A stretch of 12,013 nucleotides of DNA from assembly GCA_017453085.1 (NCBI GenBank), contig JAFTKV010000280.1:1-12013 (forward strand). Direction: 5' to 3'. The DNA comes from Clostridia bacterium. GTDB lineage: Bacteria > Bacillota > Clostridia > Oscillospirales > CAG-272. Under the pieces are notes generated by a model. That model did no database searches and had not been told where the DNA came from. It saw only the letters and a program-made list of their open reading frames with translations. How positions within the stretch are numbered: position 1 is the stretch's first letter; each line of letters starts with the position of its first letter. Below, piece after piece: positions 1-6,991 of the stretch. A program made the translations under genes and the position numbers.

Positions 1-1510
1 CCATCTTCGCCATTCTCTTCTTGGTTACCAGCAGAACACCGGTGCCCAGAACGAGCGCAACGCCAATGACGATGAACTTGGTGGTGCCAAGTCCGCCGGT
101 CTCGGGCAGCATGGAGCCGGTCTTGTTCACTACGTGAACGCCGGAGCCGCTGGAGTAAACGTCACCGTTGAAGATGGAATTGAGGTTGGAATCGGAGATA
201 GTGAACGCCTGACGGGTGTTCAGCTTGTTGTAACCGTCGGGAGCCTCGGTCTCCTCCAGGTAGTAGGTGCCGTTATCGAAGCCGATTACCGATACGATAC
301 CGTCCTTGACCACGATATCCACACCGGTCTCGCCCTCTCTTGCGCGGCGATACATGGGATTGCCGTTGTCATCCAGCACAGGAGTTACCTCATCGCTTTC
401 CAGCAGCGGAACTACTGCGATCTCGTTGCCGCCGGTAGCAGCGTCGTAGATCTTGAATGCTGCGCCGTCCAGCAGAGCGTTCTGAGAGTCGGTCTTGACG
501 ATGTCGATCTCATAAGTAAAGGTGGTAACGCCGCTCTTGGTGGTATTGTGACCTTCGCCGTAGCTGAGCCAAGCCTCGTTCAGGTTGCCCGCGCCTGCGA
601 TCACAGCGTTTCTGTTCAGCATTGCCTGATAGTAGACAACGATCTTGTCGTTGGTGTTGAGGCCGTTGCAGAACTCTTCGGAGAAGCGAACCTCAAAGGT
701 GCAATCGTCGGAAAGATCTGCGCCGGAAGCAACCGTGTAATCGGTGCCGGAGGTAGCGGTAGTAGTGCTGCCGGCAGTACCGGGAACGATGTGCTCAACG
801 TTGGTTACCTTATCAAAGGTAAGACCCTCTACCATGGTATCGTGCAGCACGTAATTCTGCGCACCTGCGTGTACGTTGATGGTAACGCGGTAGTACACGA
901 TCTGGCCGATGTCGGCAGAGTTGGTAGCACCCCACTGATCGGTGGAATCCTCCAGAACCTGCTTGTCCAGGGTGGGAGCACCGTTCTTTGCGTTAATGGA
1001 AGCGTCGGGGTTGGTGGTGGTCAGACCGCAGAGGGCACCCATATCCGAGTCTACCAGATAGTAGCCCAGCTCCAGATCGGAGAACTTGCCGGAGGTGACG
1101 CCGTTTTCGCCGGTGGTGATCACGAACTCGCCGTCGTTGGCAGAGGACTTCACGGGAGCGATGCTGTTGGCCTTAGCGTATGCCAGCGCCAGCTTTGCAA
1201 ACTCAGCAGCTGCGCTGTCCGCAACGCCGCTCTTCCAGGTAACGTAGCCAACGTTGTCGATGGTCACGTATGCCAGAGCGTCATCGGTTTCGAAGAAGCC
1301 GGTCCATGCAGCGTTAACGGTATAGGAGTACGCGCCGGAAGCAACGTTGTAGCTTTCCAGATCCAGCAGCTTGTACAGCTCATACTTTGCGGTAGTGCCG
1401 ACATTGTTGATAGTGATGGAACCGGTCTTGGGTGCTTCGCTTGCAAATGCGGGAACTGCCAGCATAAGAACCATCAGGGTTGCCATCAAAAGGGTGAACA
1501 GTTTTTTCAT
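1..1510 (-). CDS. Major (backbone) pilin subunit with LPETG sorting signal, 3' end off the left edge
   Basis: Secreted pilus shaft subunit, expected to be polymerised and cell-wall anchored by a sortase. Translation from the ATG at 1510 gives 503 residues that stay open to the left edge. Seen: signal peptide at residues 1-23 (KK, hydrophobic core, cleavage after AFA). A segment around K175 (NAKNGAPTLDK) sits where the pilin-motif lysine (YPKN) lies in SpaA/FctA-type backbone pilins. A Cna-B-like C-terminal domain has the E-box YYLEETEAPDGY, with E420 as the probable isopeptide catalyst. LPETG lies at 468-472, followed by a hydrophobic helix and a KKR tail, so only a few residues are missing. 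AGAAAGGA at 1521-1528 lies 10 nt before the start. It follows the adhesin gene by 84 bp with no clear promoter between, so it is probably cotranscribed. Codon use is strongly biased, suggesting high expression. That it is the main shaft subunit is inferred from its size and place. Confidence 0.88.
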   Translation of the reverse strand, partial: MKKLFTLLMATLMVLMLAVPAFASEAPKTGSITINNVGTTAKYELYKLLDLESYNVASGAYSYTVNAAWTGFFETDDALAYVTIDNVGYVTWKSGVADSAAAEFAKLALAYAKANSIAPVKSSANDGEFVITTGENGVTSGKFSDLELGYYLVDSDMGALCGLTTTNPDASINAKNGAPTLDKQVLEDSTDQWGATNSADIGQIVYYRVTINVHAGAQNYVLHDTMVEGLTFDKVTNVEHIVPGTAGSTTTATSGTDYTVASGADLSDDCTFEVRFSEEFCNGLNTNDKIVVYYQAMLNRNAVIAGAGNLNEAWLSYGEGHNTTKSGVTTFTYEIDIVKTDSQNALLDGAAFKIYDAATGGNEIAVVPLLESDEVTPVLDDNGNPMYRRAREGETGVDIVVKDGIVSVIGFDNGTYYLEETEAPDGYNKLNTRQAFTISDSNLNSIFNGDVYSSGSGVHVVNKTGSMLPETGGLGTTKFIVIGVALVLGTGVLLVTKKRMAKM

Positions 1511-1520
1511 TTTTCTTTTT

Positions 1521-1528
1521 TCCTTTCT
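1521..1528 (-). promoter_or_regulatory. Ribosome binding site of the major pilin
   Basis: The minus strand reads AGAAAGGA, 10 nt before the ATG at 1510, within an A-rich leader. It supports this start, which also places a complete signal peptide at the N-terminus. Confidence 0.7.
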
Positions 1529-1558
1529 GAAAAATTATTTTTTATATTGTGCAGATTC

Positions 1559-1600
1559 GATCACGGCGCAGAATTTACCGCGATAAAGAGGTGATCACCT
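1559..1600. repeat. Intercistronic dyad between adhesin stop and pilin start
   Basis: AGGTGATCACCT at 1589-1600 is a perfect 12-bp palindrome that contains the adhesin's TGA stop. A second GATCAC at 1559-1564 can pair with GTGATC at 1591-1596 around a 26-nt loop. There is no U-tract, so it is not an intrinsic terminator. It might be an mRNA processing or stabilising structure that favours the downstream pilin, or it may be chance. Confidence 0.3.
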
Positions 1601-3745
1601 ATCCCTCCTTTCACGCTTGCGCCTCAATACGAATCCGACTACCGACAAGAGCAGGATCACTGCTCCGCCGAGAAGCCAAGGTGCTTGTCCGAGCCCGCCT
1701 GTTGCAGGCAGCTCGTACCCCCGTCCCCAACGGTAGGTGTTGGTCACGGTGGTTTCATAGGTGGGAACGTCTCCGTCTCCGTTTACGGTGATCATCTCGC
1801 CGTAGGATGGGAGCCAATCCTCGGTCGCCCAGCTTTCTTCAACGCTGTAAACGATTATATTGCCATCCTCGTCGGTGTAGGGCAGACCGCGGAAGGTATC
1901 CTGCCAGCCGTTTTTCAGGCTCAGCGTGATGGTCCGTCCCGTGTCCTTACCGTTGGCAAGGAGCTTTACACTCACCAGCGACTGAATGTACAGCTCCTCC
2001 GTGCCGGTCATGCCTACGTCCCATTCCTTCTTCACCGTCACGGAGGTTTCCACCTCCAGCGGGATATTGGTCAGTCGATAGGCTAAGCCGTCCACCTTTT
2101 CCGTAACGGTGGTCACCATCTGCGTCATCGGGGTGAACACCAGTCCGGAGCCGGACGAAGTGGTTGCGCTCATTCTGCCCGTAGAGGCATTGAGCGTGGA
2201 AATATAGTAATTTCGGTAGCTTCGTACACAGTAGAAGCGAATGCCCGTGCCCGATTCCACCGGCACCAGCGTTTGATAGGTGGCGTTGCCGGAGGTGGCG
2301 TAGAAATAGCGGCTATTATTGTTGTTTCCGTAATTGAAGCTCAGCGTCTGGCCGACACGGTTGGTAAACTTCACGTTACTGCCGCTGACCGTTGCCGTCC
2401 AGAGCGCGGTGGGATCGGTTTTCGCGCTTTCCTCATTCACCCACCGCAGCTTTGCGTCGGAGGAAGAGGTGGTGGCCAGACAGCCGTTTGCCGTTTTCAG
2501 CAGATACACGTCGCCGGATTTGAAGGTCAACGCTTCCGCCCAAGTGGTTGTGGTAACGCTGATCTCCTCTACCTGCGTGACGGTGGAATAATAGCCCGAA
2601 TAATAGGCTTCCTCCACGCCGTACTGCACGGGGGTGACCATATCTGCCAGATACTTGGGCAGATTGGTCCAGGTGTACTTCCAATGATTCTCCTCGCTCA
2701 GCACGATCTCGCGGATGCGCCGCACCGTGCCGTCGGGGTCGGTCACCGTCAGATACACGGTAACCGTATCATTCGTGTGATCCTTATCGTCCTCCCAGAT
2801 CTTGAAGGCCTGCACGGAGGTGGTTTCCTTCACCCAATCCTGTGCGTTGGTGGCAATGATGAACGCCTCCTGCGTATCCTCGTCGATCTTAAAGCCGTGG
2901 ACGGTAAAGCCCTGGGAAACGTCGATGATGTTGCCGTCCTCGTCGGTTTCCCGAATGATCTCCACCGTATAGGATGCAATGCCTCGTTTATCCAGCGTGA
3001 GACAGATGATGCCGTTGGCATAGCTGTAATCATCCATATCGGGCGGCTTGGTCTCGCGGATATAGTAGGTTCTGCCCGAGCCAAGTCCCCACATGCTTGC
3101 CACACCGTCCACTACGGTGAAGACGTTGGTGGAGGGATCACCCCGATCGTGGGACTCTTCACTGACCCAAAGCTCGGAGGGGATCCTGCAATCCTTGTCG
3201 TCGTATACCGAAAACTGTGCGCCGTTGAGAACCTCCTGGGTCAGCACGTCCTCTTTCTGAATGTTCAGGCTGAAGCGGGGCGCCAGATTGAAGCGGATCT
3301 CACAGTTGGACTGGGAGCTGCCTCGCTCCAGATAATAGATAGTCAGCGTGTGGTCGCCCTCTGCAATATCGTACAGATTGCCCACCTGCGTGCCGTTGAC
3401 CGTAACCAGACCGGTGGAGAAGTTGATGTCGCCGTCCTCGCTGCCGTGAATACCGCCCAGGTCCAGCACCAATTCTCCGTCCACCAGAACCCACAGGTCG
3501 TCGTCACCGGCGAAGTGGAAGTGCATATCGTTGCCGTACAGATCCTTGTTGCCATACACTCCACTTGCATCCACCGTTCCCGGTGCATGGGAGAGATAGA
3601 AGTTCAGCTCCATGCTCATTCCAAAGCCGTAGTTGGTGGAGACGTAGTCGGTGGTATTGCTGTCCGTATTGTACTTTGCGTCGTACTGGATATGGCTGAC
3701 CCCGGCATATTCGCCGTTCTCACCGTCGTAGGTATAGGTCACCAC
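1595..3745 (-). CDS. C-terminal part of the giant pilus adhesin: fibro-slime, SpaA/Cna-B domains and LPATG anchor (separated by in-frame stop)
   Basis: Cell-wall-anchored half of a large tip or ancillary adhesin. The nominal start is GTG at 3745, but this is probably not a real start: the frame stays open upstream to the TAA at 3881-3883, homologous-looking sequence fills that gap, and there is no signal peptide. Numbering from the GTG: fibro-slime (TIGR02148-like) domain about 40-156, with GDDDLWVLVDGELVLDLGG at 80-98; SpaA-like domain 158-262, with K164 and E-box YYIRETKPP (E231) for an intramolecular isopeptide bond; Cna-B-like segment from 308; a trefoil-like insert about 400-540 (SGDVYLLKTANGCL onward); a last Cna-B-like domain about 555-675; LPATG at 679-683, a hydrophobic helix and an RRKRERR tail. 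On its own it would not be exported. The domain reading is from motifs recalled, not from a search. Confidence 0.8.
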   Translation of the reverse strand: MVTYTYDGENGEYAGVSHIQYDAKYNTDSNTTDYVSTNYGFGMSMELNFYLSHAPGTVDASGVYGNKDLYGNDMHFHFAGDDDLWVLVDGELVLDLGGIHGSEDGDINFSTGLVTVNGTQVGNLYDIAEGDHTLTIYYLERGSSQSNCEIRFNLAPRFSLNIQKEDVLTQEVLNGAQFSVYDDKDCRIPSELWVSEESHDRGDPSTNVFTVVDGVASMWGLGSGRTYYIRETKPPDMDDYSYANGIICLTLDKRGIASYTVEIIRETDEDGNIIDVSQGFTVHGFKIDEDTQEAFIIATNAQDWVKETTSVQAFKIWEDDKDHTNDTVTVYLTVTDPDGTVRRIREIVLSEENHWKYTWTNLPKYLADMVTPVQYGVEEAYYSGYYSTVTQVEEISVTTTTWAEALTFKSGDVYLLKTANGCLATTSSSDAKLRWVNEESAKTDPTALWTATVSGSNVKFTNRVGQTLSFNYGNNNNSRYFYATSGNATYQTLVPVESGTGIRFYCVRSYRNYYISTLNASTGRMSATTSSGSGLVFTPMTQMVTTVTEKVDGLAYRLTNIPLEVETSVTVKKEWDVGMTGTEELYIQSLVSVKLLANGKDTGRTITLSLKNGWQDTFRGLPYTDEDGNIIVYSVEESWATEDWLPSYGEMITVNGDGDVPTYETTVTNTYRWGRGYELPATGGLGQAPWLLGGAVILLLSVVGFVLRRKRERRDR

Positions 3746-3880
3746 GTCCTTGCTGTTGGTATTGGCGTAAGGAGAGTTGAAGGGCAGGAAGTCGGAATAC
3801 TTGTCCTCTCCGCTGACCTTGGACGAATCTCTGGTCCGCTCCAGGTATTCGTATACGTAGAAGCGCTGCTCACTTTGATT

Positions 3881-3883
3881 TTA
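3881..3883 (-). other. In-frame TAA splitting the adhesin gene
   Basis: The minus strand reads GCA TCC TAA AAT CAA AGT GAG. The two flanking frames are the same (5941 and 3745 are congruent modulo 3), and no other stop lies between 5941 and 1595. Translation reads through as ...SSLNAAS*NQSEQRFYVYEYLE. From memory, related fibro-slime adhesins have Tyr at this place (AASYNQSEQRFYVY), so a single TAT or TAC to TAA change would explain it. TAA also ends the signal peptidase, dehydrogenase and hydrolase genes here, so the genetic code is not reassigned. Confidence 0.85.
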
Positions 3884-5941
3884 GGATGCGGCGTTCAGAG
3901 ATGAGTTATAGTAATAATATCCGTAGTATTCGCTATTGGGATCGTTGCTGTATTGCAGCAGATAATCGCCCGTGCCCACGTAGGTCTTACCGATGATTCC
4001 CTCTCCCGTAATCGGGTCAAAGGCGTTATCGGTGCCAAACAGCACGTCTGCCAGCTCATCGGAATACAGTCCTGCATATACGCCGCCGCTGATGTTGGCG
4101 TTGTCACGGTTATTGGGGTAGGTGATGTCACCGCCGCCGTCGTAGTCCACGAAAATATAGTTCAGCGTATCCCGATTTTGATAGGGCACCGTTCCGTTGG
4201 TGACCATTTGCCAGGTCTCGGTGTGCCCGGAGGAGTTCACGTTTACACCGGCACGAGCGGACAGCAGGTTAAAGAGCGATCCATAATCGAACACGCGGGT
4301 GGTGATAAACTCATTGGTGCTGACGGTATTGACCGTTTGGGCGTTGAACTGACCAATATCGTAGGTGGCCGCCACCCAATCGGCGTAAAAGACCAGATTC
4401 TCGGTCACCGTGACCTCTTCGCCGGGGAGATAATATCTGCTGTTTTTCACGTCGTACCAGCCCTGCAGACGGTAGGCGTATTTTTCGGGGGATTGCCATT
4501 CGGAAGGCAGAGTGATCACGTCGCCGCCCAGCAGATTATAGCTTTGGTTTAGCGATCCGCCAAGGCTCATCAGCCCGCCGTTGGTGCCGTCCAGCCAGAC
4601 GGTGCATCTGCTGGTCACACCCAATTGGTAGACAGCCGCAATGGATTGATTCTGCGTCATCACGAAGCTGTCGCTTGCAGTATCCAGACGGGCGTATTCC
4701 GAATTGCTTCGAATCTGCACGCCGCCGCCCGACTCGATCAGCGTGCTGGGATAAGCACCGCCTGTGGTAACGCCGGTTCCGTTATTGGGATAAGCGTGCA
4801 TATACCGACCGCTGCTGATATTGCGGATCAGATAGGAATTGGCAGAGGAATAGGTAAAGGTCCAAAGGATCGTGTCGGGATCGGCCACGTCGGAGGTGAT
4901 ATTGCCCTCGTTGTCGATGGTGATCAAAACCGCATTGCCGTTTCCGTCAAAAGCATAGTAATCGGAGCCGCTTTGCGTGTAGACCACGAAGCAGTTAGTC
5001 TCCACGAACAGGCTTTGATCATAATCTGCCGTTTTGGCAATGACCTCCCTGCCATCGGCAGCAAGAGCCCGCAGGGCAAAGGTGTTCCGCAAAAAGCGCA
5101 GATTGGCGGCAGGTCTGACCGTTCCGTAGCCGTGGATCACGGGATCATCCGCAGAATAGACGGACTCCGCTACTCTGCCATCCAGATCCCCCTCGATCAC
5201 GGTGATTTCGGCATCGCCAAAAGCAGTCAGGATCGCCGTGGCATCCACGGTTCCGTTCGAATTCTTATCCAAAAACACCACGTCACCCGCCAAGGGGGTA
5301 TACACGTCGGGGGTCTGGTAGAAGCCGTTCTCCTGCCACTTCAGCCGCATCGCCTCCGCACCCGCACTGATGGGCAGATTGTTGATCCCCGCATACCGCA
5401 GGCAGAAGGCGGTAAACATCGTGGACCAGCTGCCGTAGGGATTGCCGTACCATTCGCCGTAGCGGGAATAGCCGTTGCGATTGCCTGACGAGTCGATTTT
5501 GAAGTTCAGCGTGCTCTCCCGATAGCCCAGCTGGGATTTTGCCACCGCAACCACGTTGGATAGATCCGAGGTGCCGAATCTCACTCCCGCCAAGGAGGCC
5601 TCCCAATCCGCTTCGGTTTCCAGATCCGCCTGCAGATCGGAATAGCAGGACGCCGTATGGATGTGCTCGTACAGTCCGCAGGAATACACTTCCATATAGC
5701 AGGTATCTGTATGGCTATGCTCTTCGGAGCAGATCAGCTCCACCCGGGTGCACTCGCCGTCGTGGATATGCTCGTCCATACCGCAAAACGCCTCGCCCGC
5801 CATGGTGATTCCGATGAGCTTCAGCCACCAGAACACGCCGATGATCAAAAAGAGTGAAACTGCCAGGATCGCCATGATGCGGCCGTGATAAAGCTTCTTA
5901 TTCAATTGTTGTTTTTGTAAGTACTTTTCAACCGTCATCAT
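3881..5941 (-). CDS. N-terminal part of the giant pilus adhesin: Cys/His repeats, CHAP-like and InlB-like domains (ends at in-frame stop)
   Basis: Export half of the adhesin, 686 residues to the TAA. With the second half, the intact protein would be about 1448 residues. Seen: a basic N-terminus and a long hydrophobic segment (about 23-46). Three Cys/His modules follow: C53-H58-H60-C64, C71-H75-H77-C81, C88-H93-H95-C99. A CHAP/NlpC-P60-like domain about 126-245 (WYGNPYGSWSTMFTAFC, then PLAGDVVFLD) has Ser173 where the catalytic Cys would stand and no obvious His, so it is probably a non-enzymatic fold. A trefoil-like region about 315-442 (LWTFTYSSANSYLIRN) and an InlB/Flg_new-type repeat about 445-523 (RLQGWYDVKN) follow, and then the start of the fibro-slime region. 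The start (ATG 5941 or the adjacent ATG 5938) has no clear Shine-Dalgarno sequence. It lies 18 nt after the signal peptidase stop, so translation is perhaps coupled. Truncated here, it lacks any sorting signal. Confidence 0.82.
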   Translation of the reverse strand: MMTVEKYLQKQQLNKKLYHGRIMAILAVSLFLIIGVFWWLKLIGITMAGEAFCGMDEHIHDGECTRVELICSEEHSHTDTCYMEVYSCGLYEHIHTASCYSDLQADLETEADWEASLAGVRFGTSDLSNVVAVAKSQLGYRESTLNFKIDSSGNRNGYSRYGEWYGNPYGSWSTMFTAFCLRYAGINNLPISAGAEAMRLKWQENGFYQTPDVYTPLAGDVVFLDKNSNGTVDATAILTAFGDAEITVIEGDLDGRVAESVYSADDPVIHGYGTVRPAANLRFLRNTFALRALAADGREVIAKTADYDQSLFVETNCFVVYTQSGSDYYAFDGNGNAVLITIDNEGNITSDVADPDTILWTFTYSSANSYLIRNISSGRYMHAYPNNGTGVTTGGAYPSTLIESGGGVQIRSNSEYARLDTASDSFVMTQNQSIAAVYQLGVTSRCTVWLDGTNGGLMSLGGSLNQSYNLLGGDVITLPSEWQSPEKYAYRLQGWYDVKNSRYYLPGEEVTVTENLVFYADWVAATYDIGQFNAQTVNTVSTNEFITTRVFDYGSLFNLLSARAGVNVNSSGHTETWQMVTNGTVPYQNRDTLNYIFVDYDGGGDITYPNNRDNANISGGVYAGLYSDELADVLFGTDNAFDPITGEGIIGKTYVGTGDYLLQYSNDPNSEYYGYYYYNSSLNAAS

Positions 5942-5959
5942 AGCATCAATTCTATGTCA

Positions 5960-6553
5960 TTAGTCGATCAATTTCATTTCTTCCAAGGGCCAGATCCGGA
6001 AGAAGATCCTGCCCACCAGCTGATCCTTACCGATGCAGCCGATCACCGAGCTTCTGCTGTCAATGGAGGTCTCCCGTTTGTCGCCCAGCATGAAATACTG
6101 GTTCTCCGGCACTTGGTAGGGGAATTCGATATCGCATTCGCCAAACGCTTTTTCGGTAACGTACGGCTCGTCCAGCTCCTCGCCGTTGACGTAGACCGTT
6201 CCGGCGGCGTCGATCTCCACGTAATCCCCCGGCAGCGCGATCACGCGCTTAATGAGGATCTTGTTGGAATAGTAGAAGGCACAAAGGTCGCCCCGCTGAG
6301 GGCTTCCGTATTTCACCAGCAAGACGATGTCGCCCTCGTTCAGGGCAGGCTCCATGCTGGTTCCCGTAATCTGCACGACGGGCAGGAGCAGGGTTGCGAT
6401 CAGCACCGCAATAGCGGAAACGATGATCAGCGCATACACGGTGCTTTTCAGCACCCTTTTATAAAGCTGCTTGTATTTTTCCCGTTTGATCTCCGCCTTC
6501 ACCGCTTGAGCGGAAGGCATCGTGATCTCATTTTTTGGAGCGTTTTTTTGCAT
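5960..6553 (-). CDS. Type I signal peptidase, pilus-operon associated
   Basis: Membrane serine protease of family S26, which removes signal peptides from exported proteins. It has 197 residues. Seen: a short basic cytoplasmic N-terminus, one transmembrane helix about 36-60, box B GTSMEPAL with catalytic Ser66, box D ILIKRVIALPGD with catalytic Lys102, and box E GDKRETSIDSR near 155-165. Both dyad residues are present, unlike the SipA protein of streptococcal pilus islands, which is described as lacking them, so this enzyme should be active. It lies directly upstream of the adhesin and pilin, its likely clients. The start overlaps the preceding gene by 26 nt. No strong Shine-Dalgarno sequence is seen, and Met12 (ATG at 6520), 7 nt after the upstream stop, is an alternative start. 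Confidence 0.93.
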   Translation of the reverse strand: MQKNAPKNEITMPSAQAVKAEIKREKYKQLYKRVLKSTVYALIIVSAIAVLIATLLLPVVQITGTSMEPALNEGDIVLLVKYGSPQRGDLCAFYYSNKILIKRVIALPGDYVEIDAAGTVYVNGEELDEPYVTEKAFGECDIEFPYQVPENQYFMLGDKRETSIDSRSSVIGCIGKDQLVGRIFFRIWPLEEMKLID

Positions 6554-6842
6554 TTTTGTGTTTCACCGTAGGTTTGGGTTGGTTAATGGGCCGTTTTCCG
6601 CTTTGCTTCTGCACGTTTTCCAGATACAGATCCGCCGCCTCCTGCGCCGCCTCAAACACTCCGCTGAGCTTCAGAGCGGCCTCGGCAAGGGATCCTGCCT
6701 GCATCATCGAAAGCTCTCTGCTTTTCAGCTTCTCCTCCGTCTCGGCAAGACGGGCCTCCAGCTCGTCTGCCCGCTGGATCTGGATCAGCAGGAGCTCCAA
6801 AAGCTGCTTGCGGTTCAGCCTTTTGAGTTCTTTTTCGTTCAT
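6528..6842 (-). CDS. Small coiled-coil protein at the head of the pilus operon, function unknown
   Basis: Cytoplasmic-looking protein of 104 residues. Residues 1-45 form a charged heptad-rich helix (MNEKELKRLNRKQLLELLL, then RADELEARLAETEEKLKSRE). A helical Ala-rich patch follows (about 48-77, SLAEAALKLSGVFEAAQEAA), then a very basic Lys/Pro tail (80-104). There is no signal peptide or membrane segment. From memory, similar short proteins precede signal peptidase/pilin genes in gut Clostridia and are sometimes named 'DNA repair protein' without evidence. I cannot assign a function. The start at 6842 is chosen because AGGGAG (6849-6854) lies 6 nt before it and because the promoter at 6928-6956 lies inside any longer reading. 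It overlaps the signal peptidase gene by 26 nt, implying translational coupling. The basic tail could bind nucleic acid or acidic lipid, but this is only a guess. Confidence 0.75.
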   Translation of the reverse strand: MNEKELKRLNRKQLLELLLIQIQRADELEARLAETEEKLKSRELSMMQAGSLAEAALKLSGVFEAAQEAADLYLENVQKQSGKRPINQPKPTVKHKNAKKRSKK

Positions 6843-6848
6843 TATGAT

Positions 6849-6854
6849 CTCCCT
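6849..6854 (-). promoter_or_regulatory. Ribosome binding site that decides the start of the coiled-coil gene
   Basis: AGGGAG on the minus strand, 6 nt before the ATG at 6842. The frame stays open upstream to 6989, but only this ATG has a ribosome site and lies downstream of the promoter. Confidence 0.75.
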
Positions 6855-6927
6855 ATAGGCAGCCGCGCCGCGCACGGAACGGCTTCCCTGATTTTGGGTA
6901 TAGTTCGACAGAGTAATAGTATATTGT

Positions 6928-6956
6928 ATTATAGCACACCGTTTTCGGATTTTCAA
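6928..6956 (-). promoter_or_regulatory. Sigma-A promoter of the pilus operon
   Basis: -35 TTGAAA (6951-6956), 17-bp spacer, -10 TATAAT (6928-6933) preceded by TGC (extended -10). Transcription would start near 6921 and leave a leader of about 80 nt before the 104-residue gene. It is very close to consensus and is the only good promoter found upstream of the pilus genes, so it probably serves all four. Confidence 0.85.
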
Positions 6957-6991
6957 TACTTTATTTGTTTTTTCTGAATTTCTTTTCAAGC

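Noticed and set aside
1530..1569. Separate promoter for the pilin gene.
   Set aside because: An AT-rich TATAAA-like hexamer exists, but no -35-like sequence lies 16-18 bp upstream of it.
134..1594. Long plus-strand open frame (486 codons) opposite the pilin gene.
   Set aside because: The minus strand carries a full pilin with signal peptide, E-box and LPETG. The plus frame gives a Val/Gly-rich translation with no domain, no ribosome site and no promoter. It is open only because the coding strand avoids certain codons.
3743..3745. GTG as a genuine start of a separate second adhesin.
   Set aside because: There is no signal peptide, the frame is open and adhesin-like upstream to the TAA, and the fibro-slime domain spans the junction. 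AAGGA near the GTG is too close to serve well.
3881..3883. Stop-codon reassignment in this organism.
   Set aside because: TAA ends the signal peptidase, dehydrogenase and hydrolase genes, and TGA ends the adhesin C-terminal part and the coiled-coil gene, all at sensible places.
2273..3904. Plus-strand open frame (543 codons) opposite the adhesin C-terminal part.
   Set aside because: Same mirror effect; no start signals, and the minus strand has clear domains and LPATG.
6843..6989. N-terminal extension of the 104-residue coiled-coil protein to an ATG at 6989.
   Set aside because: The extension would contain the TTGAAA/TATAAT promoter and reads as non-coding sequence. The internal ATG at 6842 has a proper AGGGAG site.
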